42,406 bases of DNA. It comes from Pseudomonadota bacterium (GTDB lineage Bacteria > Desulfobacterota > Desulfobulbia > Desulfobulbales > Desulfocapsaceae). A model generated the notes under the pieces. The model did not search any database. It was not told where the DNA came from and was given only the letters and a program-made list of their open reading frames with translations. The position numbers were made by a program, and so were the translations under genes. Shown piece by piece: positions 31,994-41,461 of the stretch (the stretch's first letter is position 1; the number at the start of each line of letters is the position of its first letter). The stretch lies in contig JAHJKP010000009.1 in assembly GCA_018821985.1 (NCBI GenBank), positions 1 through 42,406 of the forward strand, written 5' to 3'.

Positions 31994-32556
31994 AGACGAT
32001 TTCAAGGATGATTAAAAAAACCGGGGCTGCCGGTATGTACTGGATCCGGGCCATCCTGCTGGCCTGCGCCTCGCCGGCCAATCTGCGGACGGTGGCACTC
32101 GCCTTGCGGGACGGGGTCCGGCCTTTCGGCCGCGTCCATTTCCTCATCACCCGCGCGGACGGCACCATCAAGTGCGACTGCTGGCACCCGAATCTAGTGG
32201 TGACCACCGGCAAAAACCACATTGCCGACCAGCTGTCTGACAAAGGCGAAGCCGCCATGTCGCATATGGCCGTCGGCACCGGCACCACGGCGGCTGTCGC
32301 CACCGATACCGCCCTGGAGACCGAGATCGACCGCAACGCCCTGGCCAGCAAAACTCAAGGGTCCGGCACCGATGCCAACAAGGTCACCTATGTCTGCACC
32401 TGGGCGGCCGGAGACGGCACCGGGGCCATCACCGAATCCGGACTCTTTAATTCGGCTTCGGCGGGCCAGATGCTGTGCCGCTCGGTTTTTGCGGTGAAGA
32501 ACAAAGAGGCGGGCGAGGCTATGACCATGACGTGGATCCTCACCATTTCGGCATAA
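31987..32556 (+). CDS. Phage tail-fibre-module protein
   Basis: 189 aa. Contains NLVVTTGKNHIADQLSDKGE and MSHMAVGTGTTAAVATDTAL, a pattern common in phage tail-fibre region proteins. Threonine/alanine-rich beta structure is predicted. It overlaps the preceding gene by 7 bp. Exact role unknown; possibly fibre attachment or baseplate. Confidence 0.75.
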   Translation: MLKTISRMIKKTGAAGMYWIRAILLACASPANLRTVALALRDGVRPFGRVHFLITRADGTIKCDCWHPNLVVTTGKNHIADQLSDKGEAAMSHMAVGTGTTAAVATDTALETEIDRNALASKTQGSGTDANKVTYVCTWAAGDGTGAITESGLFNSASAGQMLCRSVFAVKNKEAGEAMTMTWILTISA

Positions 32557-32598
32557 AAAAACGAAGGCTGAAGGGCTAAAGGATAACAGGGAGAAAAA

Positions 32599-33492
32599 AT
32601 GAATACCTATACCAGCAGACTAAAAAAAAGAATGCCGGCGTCCGGGGACGTGGACTGGGACGACGAATGGCACGACAACGAGAAAATTAATGATGTGGTC
32701 ATGGGGGCGCTGCTGACCACTAACAGGGTGCTCAGCGGCGGTGAAGTGACCGATGGCACCGGCCTGACCGCCGACTATGCCGCTTTGACGGTACTGCTGG
32801 CCGGCGTCAGCTATGTCATTGCCGGGGGCAGTCTGGCCCTCACCGAAGCCGCTGCCGGAGCCGAGCAGGCCAACTGGGTTTTTATATCGGATTCCGGTGA
32901 GGCTGCGGTGTCGATTAACCCTCCAATCGGTGAGTATGTGCCCTTGGCGCGGGTGGATGTAAGCGACACGGCGGTGATCCGGATCGCCGATCTGCGGCCG
33001 ATGATGACCGATCTGGCCGGTGCGATCCATGGCGCTACGTCAAAAGCGACGCCGGTTGATGCCGATGAAGTCAGCCTGTGGGACAGTGTAACGTCTACAA
33101 TAAAGAACCTGACATGGGCCAATCTCAAGGCGACGCTGAAGACCTATTTTGACACGCTTTATGTCAGCGTTACCGATGGGGGGTGGATTGCCGCGACTCT
33201 GGTTAATAGTTGGGTAACACACACTGCAGGGTATGAATTGTCCTACAAAAAGCTGGCAAATAATATCGTTTTTGTAACCGGGATGATAAAAAATGGCACT
33301 GCTACGGCAGGGACAACGATATTCACACTGCCTGTGGGGTATCGCCCAGGCAGGGAAACAATCGCCGTCGTCCGTGACAACGCCACAATCTCAAATATAA
33401 ATATTACAGTCTTAGGGGCCGTAAATATCGCCACCACATTTTCAGGGAACAGTGTAATAAAAATATCGTTTTCCTTTAAAGCAGAGGCATAA
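32599..33492 (+). CDS. Tail fibre protein
   Basis: 297 aa, GGGAGAAAAA RBS. The N-terminus (WDDEWHDNEKINDVVMGALL) attaches fibres in many phages; then beta repeats (GEVTDGTGLTADYAALTVLL). The C-terminal ~90 residues (GYELSYKKLANNIVFVTGMI to the end) are a separate module of lower GC, as expected for an exchangeable receptor-binding tip. Confidence 0.78.
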   Translation: MNTYTSRLKKRMPASGDVDWDDEWHDNEKINDVVMGALLTTNRVLSGGEVTDGTGLTADYAALTVLLAGVSYVIAGGSLALTEAAAGAEQANWVFISDSGEAAVSINPPIGEYVPLARVDVSDTAVIRIADLRPMMTDLAGAIHGATSKATPVDADEVSLWDSVTSTIKNLTWANLKATLKTYFDTLYVSVTDGGWIAATLVNSWVTHTAGYELSYKKLANNIVFVTGMIKNGTATAGTTIFTLPVGYRPGRETIAVVRDNATISNINITVLGAVNIATTFSGNSVIKISFSFKAEA

Positions 33493-33498
33493 CAAATC

Positions 33499-34011
33499 AT
33501 GAGACAAATATTCAGAATAGACCAAAGCGGCCTTTATCTTGAAGATGTAATCCTTGCCCCCGGCGTAGCGACGCCTGCTGATTGCGTAGAGATCCAGCCG
33601 CAGGGATTCAATCAACCGAAATGGAACGGGACGACGTGGGTTGAAGGCGTGGAGCCAGAGGAAATTATTCTTCAGTTCCAGTTAAAGAAAAAGGCAGAGA
33701 TCGAGGCTGCCCGTGATGCCGCCTGCTACGCCGACGTTACCGCCCTGGGTCACACCTGGCAGGCGGACATCCGCAGTCAGGATCTGCTGAATAAAACAAT
33801 CTCCCTCTGTGCTTTGGGTCTGCCCCTGCCGCCTACCTGGAGGACGCTGGACAATATCGATGTACCGATCACCGGAATGGCCGACCTGCTGGCCATAGCC
33901 GGGGCCATGGCCTACCAGACGCAGTTTGCCTACAGCACCTCGTGGGCATTGAAGGCCCAAGGCCTCGCAGCCACCAGAGTTCAACAAATTGAGACCATCG
34001 TCTGGCCATAA
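33499..34011 (+). CDS. DUF4376-like tail fibre assembly protein
   Basis: 170 aa. Starts with a beta segment and PKWNGTTWVEGVEP, and ends with the DUF4376 pattern: KKAEIEAARDAACYADVTAL, TWQADIRSQDLLNKTISL and a helical tail. Such proteins follow tail fibres and are thought to help them fold or attach. Confidence 0.8.
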   Translation: MRQIFRIDQSGLYLEDVILAPGVATPADCVEIQPQGFNQPKWNGTTWVEGVEPEEIILQFQLKKKAEIEAARDAACYADVTALGHTWQADIRSQDLLNKTISLCALGLPLPPTWRTLDNIDVPITGMADLLAIAGAMAYQTQFAYSTSWALKAQGLAATRVQQIETIVWP

Positions 34012-34059
34012 ACGGCCTGCATGGATAATATCAAAAATCAACACAAGAGAGGTCTGGAA

Positions 34060-34752
34060 ATGAAAAAAAATTCTTTTGTACTGCTGACCCTGGCCGTGGG
34101 ATTGCTGCTGCCCGGCTGCGCCGGGAAAGGTGGCTTGATGCCGGTGACCGATACTATGGTCACCGAGAGCGGTTCCGTGTTTAAGACCACAGCGGGGTAT
34201 ACCGCTGATGCCTCAGTCTTAAAAGAACGTGAGGTACATGAGACCCTACGTAATCGGGACGAGGCTATAAAAGCTGCGCATGCGGTATCGGGTATGACTA
34301 TGAGCTGGCAAGCAGTGGTTAAAACTGTTCAGTATCCCGGCATGCCAGATGCTGTAATAGTCACTGAGTATCTGCCGGTTATAGCATTCAAAGAACAGGC
34401 GCGGTTTGACCAGCCGTTGCCCACAGCCCCCAGCGAACATCCGGTGTGGAAGACGGTCCGGGGAGTGGTCAGTGATATTAAGGACGGCACACTCATCGGC
34501 TTGGGTATTAATGCCGCTGATAATGTCCTGTCGGCAGCGGTCGGCAAAAAAGATGCAACTTATGAAGGCGACGTTCAGTTTAATCAGTCGCACAACGGCA
34601 ATGACGGCGCCGGCCCGGTGACCACCAGCGCCGTCTCGACCGCAGGCGAATCTTCGCCGATTGGCAGCGGCCCAGTCATTCCGGGAGAAGATTCGGTCGT
34701 TGAACCGGTACCGACCGCCCCAATTCCAGAGCCGGAAACCATCAATCCCTGA
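34060..34752 (+). CDS. Phage-encoded lipoprotein
   Basis: 230 aa from the ATG at 34060 (GAGAGGTCTGG upstream; an in-frame ATG at 34021 is less likely). A lipoprotein signal is clear: MKKNSFVLLTLAVGLL then the lipobox LLPGC with Cys at about 19. The mature part has FKEQARFDQPLPTAPSEHPV and a Pro/Thr-rich tail (PTAPIPEPETINP). Probably outer-membrane-anchored: it could mask the receptor (superinfection exclusion) or act in lysis. It overlaps the HNH gene by 1 bp. Confidence 0.78.
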   Translation: MKKNSFVLLTLAVGLLLPGCAGKGGLMPVTDTMVTESGSVFKTTAGYTADASVLKEREVHETLRNRDEAIKAAHAVSGMTMSWQAVVKTVQYPGMPDAVIVTEYLPVIAFKEQARFDQPLPTAPSEHPVWKTVRGVVSDIKDGTLIGLGINAADNVLSAAVGKKDATYEGDVQFNQSHNGNDGAGPVTTSAVSTAGESSPIGSGPVIPGEDSVVEPVPTAPIPEPETINP

Positions 34753-35060
34753 TGGCCGGAGCCTGGCGGGAATTGACCAAGCTGGCGACGCGATCGCCCG
34801 GCTGGAAAAAGGTCCGGGAAGGGAGAATTAAGATAGACGGCAAACGGTGCCGGGCCTGCACTAAAAAATTCAACCTGCAGGTCCACCACATCCAACCCTT
34901 TCACCTGCAGCCTGAGCTGGAGCTCGACCTTGACAACACCCTGACCCTGTGCGGCCGCTGCCATCTCCTGATCGGGCACCTGGATTGCTGGCAGTCGGCT
35001 AATCAGAATGTGCTGGTGGATGTCACAACTATCTCTTTACGGATAAAAGAGCGCAAATAA
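34752..35060 (+). CDS. HNH endonuclease
   Basis: 102 aa. HNH core: CRACTKKFNLQVHHIQPF, then LDNTLTLCGRCHLLIGH, with zinc-binding CxxC pairs and catalytic HH. Last gene before the phage right end. HNH proteins in phages help terminase cutting or act as free-standing nucleases; no sign of homing context. Confidence 0.88.
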   Translation: MAGAWRELTKLATRSPGWKKVREGRIKIDGKRCRACTKKFNLQVHHIQPFHLQPELELDLDNTLTLCGRCHLLIGHLDCWQSANQNVLVDVTTISLRIKERK

Positions 35061-35267
35061 CGCAAGGTTTGGAACCTCTGAAAAAGCTATTAATTAGCTA
35101 TTAACGAGGGTTCAAACCTTGCAACATTTGGTTCCAAACCTTGCGCCGCTTTACACCTCGCGCAAACTGGTTTCAAGGCACGCGCAAGACTACAGACAGA
35201 CGGGGGACAAAACACTGCAAACGAAAAAAGGCTTTACAACGAAAACGCTGCAAAGCCTTGCAATTAG
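35061..35267 (+). other. Probable prophage right end with transposase-binding-type repeats
   Basis: 207 bp without a gene. GGTTCCAAACCTTGCG occurs on the minus strand at 35061-35076 and on the plus strand at 35130-35145, a perfect 16-bp inverted pair. Related copies are GGTTCAAACCTTGCAACA (35109-35126), GGTTTCAAGGCACGCGCAAG (35169-35188) and GCAAAGCCTTGCA (35250-35262). Such site clusters are expected at the ends of Mu-type phages, where the transposase binds. The exact end, probably a CA dinucleotide such as 35261-35262, cannot be fixed, because the matching left end was not found. Confidence 0.6.
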
Positions 35268-35343
<76 letters not shown>

Positions 35344-35363
35344 ACATCATTAACAACGGTGGT

Positions 35364-35392
35364 TAATTACACGACATCTTTTTTCTTGTCAA
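35364..35392 (-). promoter_or_regulatory. Promoter of tRNA-Phe
   Basis: Minus strand: TTGACA (35387-35392) and TAATTA (35364-35369) with a 17-bp spacer, about 20 bp upstream of the tRNA 5' end. A strong sigma-70-type promoter. Confidence 0.8.
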
Positions 35393-35583
35393 TCAATTTC
35401 TCTTTCAACACCATAATCATCACCACACAGCTTCTGCCCCCCAAGCAAGAGTGACTCTTCCTGAGTTCCCATGAAAATATGGGGAGGAGCAACAGTTGTC
35501 AGGTCCCTACTAAACAACCATTCCCTTCCTGACCATTTAGTATTTTTCCCGTCCAGACAAGAACGTTCTTTTGTAACAAGGAC

Positions 35584-36411
35584 CTAATCTAAAGAGAGTG
35601 AAAGATCGGCAAGATCGTCGGATCCTTTCTTCTCCGATGTATCGTGCCCTTCACCCACATCTCCCAGATCAAGGTCGAAGTTCAGGTCATCATCGGCAGG
35701 AAGAGAAGACGATTGCGGAGGAGGAGGGGGGGCTTGCAGGGCACCAGAAAGATCCAGGTCATCAAGAGACAGAGTGGCCAGATCGCCCTCATCAGCTGAG
35801 GAATCTACGTCACTGCCTTTCTCTCCACCAAAGGACAGATCCAGATCATCGAGATCAAAGTCAGTATCAAGATCATTTTTCACCGCCGCTCCAGAAGCCG
35901 GACGCGCAAGATCGGAAATATCGGCCAACCCTTCCGGGATTTCAAACGGTGCAGGTCCTGTAGTTTGTGCTGCTTGCACCGCCTGAACATTAATCGGCAC
36001 ATCTTCAAAACGGCTGGTATCTAAAAACAAGTCTTCTTCATCAAAAGACAGATCGTGATCTTTATTGTCAGGACTAAATTCAATCTCAAAGTCATCATCA
36101 GAAGAGATATCACTGGTGCCAGATGACTGCATATCGTCCTTCATCACGATTTCCTGACTATCAACCTCGCTGTCCTCAAATTCGATCACATCCTCATTCT
36201 CGACAGCAAGCAGATCCAGATCGGGATCAAGAACATCAACCAAATCTTCTTCATGCTCACTGACATCCATTTCAGAAGAAAACTGCAGAAAGAGAGGAAC
36301 GACAACGTCATATGTTGTTCCCTTTAAGTCACCACCAGCCATTGGCTTATGACATTTTCGACAACTCTCCTGATGATCAAACGAGATATATCCACATTTA
36401 GAACAACGCAT
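35584..36411 (-). CDS. Zinc-ribbon protein with long acidic tail
   Basis: 275 aa from the ATG at 36411 (AGAAAGGA upstream; a GTG at 36417 is possible). N-terminal zinc ribbon: MRCSKCGYISFDHQESCRKC. The rest is disordered and highly acidic, with repeats such as DLDLGDVGEG, DFDLDDLDLSFGG and LDDLDLSG. No membrane segment. The family seems common in delta-type genomes; function unknown, perhaps a scaffold or nucleic-acid mimic. Host gene, first on the right of the prophage after tRNA-Phe. Confidence 0.78.
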   Translation of the reverse strand: MRCSKCGYISFDHQESCRKCHKPMAGGDLKGTTYDVVVPLFLQFSSEMDVSEHEEDLVDVLDPDLDLLAVENEDVIEFEDSEVDSQEIVMKDDMQSSGTSDISSDDDFEIEFSPDNKDHDLSFDEEDLFLDTSRFEDVPINVQAVQAAQTTGPAPFEIPEGLADISDLARPASGAAVKNDLDTDFDLDDLDLSFGGEKGSDVDSSADEGDLATLSLDDLDLSGALQAPPPPPQSSSLPADDDLNFDLDLGDVGEGHDTSEKKGSDDLADLSLSLD

Positions 36412-36542
36412 AATCACTTTTCCTTTCTAAAAAGAACCCTGCTCTTCACAATTCCCTTTAACTATTCAGACCATACAAACTTAAGCCTTCAACTAGTTCC
36501 ATTCAGTATTGCACATTCACCCCTCGAGAATCAAGAAATAAT

Positions 36543-37427
36543 TCAAGGAATCCAATCCATACCGATATCACACGATGGGGCCGAATGGGTAAGGGCACCA
36601 ATAGAAACAATATCAACACCGCATCGGGCCACAGCCAGCACCGACTCGAGGGTAACACCTCCCGAAGCCTCAACCAGGGCACGATGATCGACAAGGCGAA
36701 CCGCTTCCTGCATCATGGAAGGATTCATATTATCCAGCATAATAATATCCACCCCACAAGCCAGACACTCATGAACCTGTTCCAGAGTATCGGTTTCCAC
36801 TTCAATACGCAGGGTATGAGGGATTTTCTGGCGCAGCAGAGACACCGCTTTGGCGATGGATCCGCAGGCCGCGATATGATTATCTTTGACCAGGATACCG
36901 TCGGCAAGATTAAAACGGTGATTATAACCGCCGCCAACCTGAACCGCATATTTTTCGAGCATGCGCAGTCCTGGAGTGGTCTTGCGGGTATCCGTGATCC
37001 GGACCGGGCAAGATTGCACCTGCTCCACAAACTGGGCGGTGAAGGTGGCAATACCCGAAAGTCGCTGCAAAAGATTGAGCGCCACCCGTTCGGCCTTCAA
37101 CAGATCGACCACCGAACCTGATACCGTAAACAGGATATCACCTTCATCAACCCTGACACCATCTGCTACCAGTACCTCGACCACAATGGTTGGATTCTGC
37201 ACCAGAAAAACCTCAGCGGCCACCGAATCACCACCAGCCACGACAAAAGACTCTCTGGCCACAATCCGGGCGCAACCTGTCTCGCCCTTATCAAAGATCG
37301 ATTCGCTGGTGAGATCACCGCGCCCGATGTCTTCGGCCAGAAAAGAGCGGATAAGGGCATGGAGGGCCGCCTTATCCAAGATCTTGTAACCGTTGTTCAG
37401 CTTCAGAAATCTTGACCAGAGTGGCAT
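36543..37427 (-). CDS. nadC: Nicotinate-nucleotide pyrophosphorylase (carboxylating)
   Basis: 294 aa. Converts quinolinate and PRPP to nicotinate mononucleotide, PPi and CO2 in NAD synthesis. Diagnostic sequence: RGDLTSESIF near the start, the catalytic TRKTTPGLRMLEKYAVQVGG, NHRFNLADGILVKDNHI, then MLDNM and EASGGV. It overlaps the end of valS by 56 bp. The start is uncertain because the conserved domain begins near KILDKAAL, so a shorter start is possible. Confidence 0.93.
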   Translation of the reverse strand: MPLWSRFLKLNNGYKILDKAALHALIRSFLAEDIGRGDLTSESIFDKGETGCARIVARESFVVAGGDSVAAEVFLVQNPTIVVEVLVADGVRVDEGDILFTVSGSVVDLLKAERVALNLLQRLSGIATFTAQFVEQVQSCPVRITDTRKTTPGLRMLEKYAVQVGGGYNHRFNLADGILVKDNHIAACGSIAKAVSLLRQKIPHTLRIEVETDTLEQVHECLACGVDIIMLDNMNPSMMQEAVRLVDHRALVEASGGVTLESVLAVARCGVDIVSIGALTHSAPSCDIGMDWIP

Positions 37428-40029
37428 CCAGTTCCTCTTTTTTCTCTCTTTCCTTCATCACCACATCTGCTGGAGCATTAGTGAGAAATTTTTCGCTGAC
37501 CAGTTTGGCATTGATCTGAGCAAGCTTTGCCTCAACTTTCTGCCGCTCCTTAGCAAGCTTTGCCGTCTCTTTTTCCACATCGACCAGCCCCTTGAGGGGG
37601 ACATAAATCTCCATATCTTTATAGAGATAAGTGGCGGCGTCTGCCGGTTTTTCCCCTTCGCCTGAGACCACCAGAGAACTGAGCCGGGTCATGTCGGCAA
37701 TGGTGGCCGCAAAAGACTGAAGAAAGGTAATCTGCGCAGGAGTTGGGCAGAGGATAAAGGCCTCAATCTGCATGGAGGGATGAACATCAGCCTCCGCCCG
37801 GATATTACGGATCCCGGTAATAATCCCCATCAACAGCTCTACCTGCCCTTCAGCTTCGCTATTCAGCCAGCTCTCGTTGACCTCAGGATAGGCACTGACC
37901 ATCAAGGTCTTGCGCGCACCGGGCAGGACGCTCCAGATTTCCTCGGTAACAAAGGGGGTGATGGGATGAATCAGCTTGAGAATAGTTTCCAGGACCAGCA
38001 AGAGCACCTCACGGGCCTGATCCCGGACGCTCTCATCCTTGCTGAACAGGTCCGGCTTGATCCACTCCAGATACCAGTCACAGAACTCATGCCAGACGAA
38101 CTGATAGAGGGCAGAGGCCGCATCATTGAACCGATAGCTGTCGAGTGCAGCCCTCACCTCGGCCGTGGTTGCAGCGGTACGGCTGAGGATCCACTGATGA
38201 ACAAGGGACAGCTCACGAACATTGCCAGCCACCCCTTTAACAGATTCCTCACCATCGACCACATGCATCAGGGCAAAACGGGCCGCATTCCAGATCTTGT
38301 TGATAAAGAAACGATAGCCCTCAATCCGCTCCTCATCAAGCTTGATCTCCCGCCCCTGAGCGGCAAAGGCGGTCAGGGTGAAGCGTAGGGCGTCGGTCCC
38401 GTATTTATCGATCACCTCGAGGGGATCAATCACGTTGCCCGTGGACTTCGACATCTTCTTGCCATGCTTGTCACGCACCAGAGCATGGAGATAAACATCG
38501 CGGAATGGCACCTCATCCTTAAAGTGCAGCCCCATCATCATCATCCGGGCCACCCAGAAAAAGAGGATGTCAAAACTGGTGATCAGCACTGAGGTGGGAT
38601 AAAACATAGCGAGCTCTTTGGTCTGCTCCGGCCAGCCCAGGGTGGAAAATGGCCAGAGGGCCGAAGAAAACCAGGTATCGAGCACGTCTGTTTCCTGGAG
38701 TAGCTCCGTTGAACCGCATTTCGGACAACTGGTGGGATCAACCGAGGCGACAATCATCTCAGTGCATGCCTGACAGGTCCAGGCCGGAACCCGATGGCCC
38801 CACCAGATCTGCCGTGAGATACACCAGTCCCGGATATTATCCATCCAGTTGTAAAAGGTGTTATACCAGGTTTTGGGATAGATATTGATCCGCCCGTCAC
38901 GTACCGCCTCCACCGCCTTTGCCGCCAGGGGTTTTACCGAGACAAACCACTGCAGGGAGGTGGTGGCCTCGACCACGGTTTGACAGCGGTAACATTGACC
39001 CACCGCGTGATCATGTTCCTCGATCCGGTCAAGAATACCTTGAGACTCCAGGTCCTCAACAATCTTCTTCCGGCAGGCGAAACGGTCAAGACCGGCATAG
39101 ATCCCAGCATTTTCGTTCATATGACCACTGCTGTCCATGACCTTGAGGATCTCAAGATCATGGCGACGGCCGATCTCATAATCATCCCGATCATGGGCCG
39201 GCGTTACCTTCAAGGCGCCGGTGCCGAAATCCTTCTGTACATGATGATCAAAGACAATGGGAATGACTCGGTCACTTAGGGGCAGTTTTATGCCGACGCC
39301 TACCAGATGGGCATAACGTTCATCATCAGGATGGACCGCCACCGCTGTGTCGCCAAGCATGGTCTCCGGCCTGGTGGTGGCCACCACCACATGACCGCTA
39401 CCGTCGGCAAAGGGATAGCGAAGATGATAGAGTTTACCCTTCTTCTCCTCGTGCTCCACCTCATCATCGGCCAGGGCCGTCTGGCAGCGGGGGCACCAGT
39501 TGACAATATAATCCCCTTTATAGATCAGCCCCTCATGATAAAGACGGACAAAGACCTCGCGTACGGCCGTGGACAGACCTTCATCCATGGTGAACCGTTC
39601 CCGGTCCCAATCACAGGAGGCACCCAGCCGTTTGAGCTGGCGGATAATCGTCCCGCCCTTCTCCGCCCGCCAGGTCCAGACCTTTTTAATAAACTCCTCA
39701 CGACCAATGTCATGCCGGCTCAGACCTTCTGCTGCCAACTGCCGTTCCACCACGTTCTGAGTGGCAATACCTGCATGATCAGTGCCCGGTACCCATACCG
39801 TATTGTCTCCACACATCCGGTGATAGCGTACCAGCACATCCTGCATAGTATTATTCAGGGCATGGCCCACATGCAGGACTCCAGTCACATTGGGCGGCGG
39901 AATTACTATAGAGAAGGAAGGCCTGCCCTCTACCATGGTGGCCTGAAAACATTTTTCCTCGCTCCAGCGTTGAAGCCACTTTTCCTCGACGCCGGCAAAC
40001 TCATAGCCCTTGCTCAATATATCGTTCAT
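37372..40029 (-). CDS. valS: Valyl-tRNA synthetase
   Basis: 885 aa, normal length. Class I signatures: PPPNVTGVLHVGHALNNT (HIGH box HVGH, residues 53-56) and KHGKKMSKSTGN (KMSKS near residue 525). Editing domain with TTRPETMLGDTAVAVHPDD, a CP1 zinc-like region CPRCQTALADDE and CPKCGS, and the C-terminal valyl arm coiled coil (LVDVEKETAKLAKERQKVEA). Charges tRNA-Val. Its 3' end overlaps nadC; the two are probably co-transcribed. Confidence 0.97.
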   Translation of the reverse strand: MNDILSKGYEFAGVEEKWLQRWSEEKCFQATMVEGRPSFSIVIPPPNVTGVLHVGHALNNTMQDVLVRYHRMCGDNTVWVPGTDHAGIATQNVVERQLAAEGLSRHDIGREEFIKKVWTWRAEKGGTIIRQLKRLGASCDWDRERFTMDEGLSTAVREVFVRLYHEGLIYKGDYIVNWCPRCQTALADDEVEHEEKKGKLYHLRYPFADGSGHVVVATTRPETMLGDTAVAVHPDDERYAHLVGVGIKLPLSDRVIPIVFDHHVQKDFGTGALKVTPAHDRDDYEIGRRHDLEILKVMDSSGHMNENAGIYAGLDRFACRKKIVEDLESQGILDRIEEHDHAVGQCYRCQTVVEATTSLQWFVSVKPLAAKAVEAVRDGRINIYPKTWYNTFYNWMDNIRDWCISRQIWWGHRVPAWTCQACTEMIVASVDPTSCPKCGSTELLQETDVLDTWFSSALWPFSTLGWPEQTKELAMFYPTSVLITSFDILFFWVARMMMMGLHFKDEVPFRDVYLHALVRDKHGKKMSKSTGNVIDPLEVIDKYGTDALRFTLTAFAAQGREIKLDEERIEGYRFFINKIWNAARFALMHVVDGEESVKGVAGNVRELSLVHQWILSRTAATTAEVRAALDSYRFNDAASALYQFVWHEFCDWYLEWIKPDLFSKDESVRDQAREVLLLVLETILKLIHPITPFVTEEIWSVLPGARKTLMVSAYPEVNESWLNSEAEGQVELLMGIITGIRNIRAEADVHPSMQIEAFILCPTPAQITFLQSFAATIADMTRLSSLVVSGEGEKPADAATYLYKDMEIYVPLKGLVDVEKETAKLAKERQKVEAKLAQINAKLVSEKFLTNAPADVVMKEREKKEELDATLVKISEAEQRLQDLG

Positions 40030-40040
40030 ACGTTTTACAA

Positions 40041-40074
40041 TTTTAGATTTTAGATTTTAGATTTTAAATTTTGA
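40041..40074 (+). repeat. TTTTAGA heptanucleotide repeat upstream of valS
   Basis: Three to four units of TTTTAGA and a TTTTAAA variant in the valS-dgt intergenic region (66 bp). Same period as the prophage repeats but a different sequence. Confidence 0.8.
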
Positions 40075-40095
40075 CAATACAACTTTAGCAGTCTT

Positions 40096-41190
40096 CTATC
40101 GTACATTCCAGGGCTTGGGTAAAAATATATGCTCATAGAGACTCAAGGCATAACGATCGGTCATCCCGGCAATAAAATCACAAACCCTTCTATGCGCTAT
40201 CTTTTCACTGCCCCAGACATGCTTCTGCCTCCTCGGTTCCCAAGAGGCCCCATTGCGCTCCATCAAGCCATTTTCAAGAAAATAATGATACAGATCACGG
40301 ATAACCCTCTGGGCCTTCTCAAATTCGTTATGCACCTTGTAAAATCGATACACATTTTCATAAAGAAACATACGCAGATCACTAATCGCCTTGAGCATTT
40401 TATGGCTGAGATGCAACCTGCCATCCCCGGCAGCCAGAGTCTCGACGATAAGATCCCGGACCATGGCGCCGGTTCTCTTGGAATGACGATCTCCGACCAC
40501 TGCTTTTATATCTGCGGGCAGATCATCTTCGTGAATAATGCCGGCACGCAGGGCATCATCCATATCATGATTGACATAGGCGATGATATCCGCCACCCGC
40601 ACCACCTGCCCTTCCAGAGTTACCGGAAGCTCCGAACTCTCATCCGGCAGGATATCATTGCGGCCCTTGGAGTGTTTAACAATCCCGTTTCTGACCTCAA
40701 AGGTAAGATTCAAGCCCTTGCCCCGATTCTCCAGGAAATCAACCACCCTCAGACTGTGCACATAATGGCGGAAGCCGCTTGGATGCAGTTCGTTCAGGGT
40801 CGCTTCACCGGCATGACCAAAGGGGGTATGCCCAAGATCATGACCAAGGGCAATGGCCTCAGTCAATGCCTCGTTAAGACAGAGGGCTGCAGAAATGGTC
40901 CGCGCAATCTGCGAGACCTCAAGGACATGGGTCAAGCGGGTCCGATAATGGTCACCAGCCGGGGCCAGAAAGACCTGGGTCTTATGCTTCAAGCGCCGAA
41001 AAGTCTTGGAATGGGTAATACGGTCTCGATCCCGCTGAAATGGCATCCGGATATCACAGCCATCATCCTCTTCCTCAGACCGGCGCCCCAGGGTATTTTT
41101 ATTAAGGGCAGCATAAGGGGAAAGGATTTCTTCTTCCCTGTCCTCTAACTGGTACCGGATCGAGATTCCTACAACTGGTGCATAAGCCAT
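40096..41190 (-). CDS. dgt: dGTPase-like dNTP triphosphohydrolase (HD domain)
   Basis: 364 aa from the ATG at 41190; an in-frame TTG at 41211 is less likely. HD-domain residues: His in [16 protein letters not shown], the HD pair in [18 protein letters not shown] and the later Asp in [16 protein letters not shown]. Starts [20 protein letters not shown], diagnostic of dGTPases. Hydrolyses dGTP (or other dNTPs) to nucleoside plus triphosphate; the C-terminal part resembles the shorter, type 2 enzymes. Upstream of valS on the same strand. Confidence 0.93.
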   Translation of the reverse strand: MAYAPVVGISIRYQLEDREEEILSPYAALNKNTLGRRSEEEDDGCDIRMPFQRDRDRITHSKTFRRLKHKTQVFLAPAGDHYRTRLTHVLEVSQIARTISAALCLNEALTEAIALGHDLGHTPFGHAGEATLNELHPSGFRHYVHSLRVVDFLENRGKGLNLTFEVRNGIVKHSKGRNDILPDESSELPVTLEGQVVRVADIIAYVNHDMDDALRAGIIHEDDLPADIKAVVGDRHSKRTGAMVRDLIVETLAAGDGRLHLSHKMLKAISDLRMFLYENVYRFYKVHNEFEKAQRVIRDLYHYFLENGLMERNGASWEPRRQKHVWGSEKIAHRRVCDFIAGMTDRYALSLYEHIFLPKPWNVR

Positions 41191-41232
41191 GACGCATCTC
41201 TTTGAACACAAGGAACCAACTCACAGGACACG

Positions 41233-41291
41233 AACGCCCCAAGGATACTTCCATGAATGAATGCACCCCAAGAGAGTATCCTTGGGGTGTT
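41233..41291 (-). other. Perfect long inverted repeat between dgt and the Fe-S gene
   Basis: CCCCAAGGATACT (41237-41249) and AGTATCCTTGGGG (41275-41287) pair perfectly; AAC/GTT extends the stem to about 17 bp. A third CCCCAAG copy lies in the loop (41267-41273). No T-run. It may end the Fe-S gene transcript or serve as an operator for dgt. Confidence 0.6.
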
Positions 41292-41461
41292 AAGCGTGAC
41301 TTTTTTCAGCCTTCTCTTTACACATCCCGCCTTGTTCCTGCAAGAGGGAAAGAAATCACCATTACAGATTTTTTCACGATAACCACCTAAAACTACTAAC
41401 TATATATTTGTCTGTCTTGACTAGCAAGGTTTTCGACAAATAGTAAAAATTTATTCCATGA

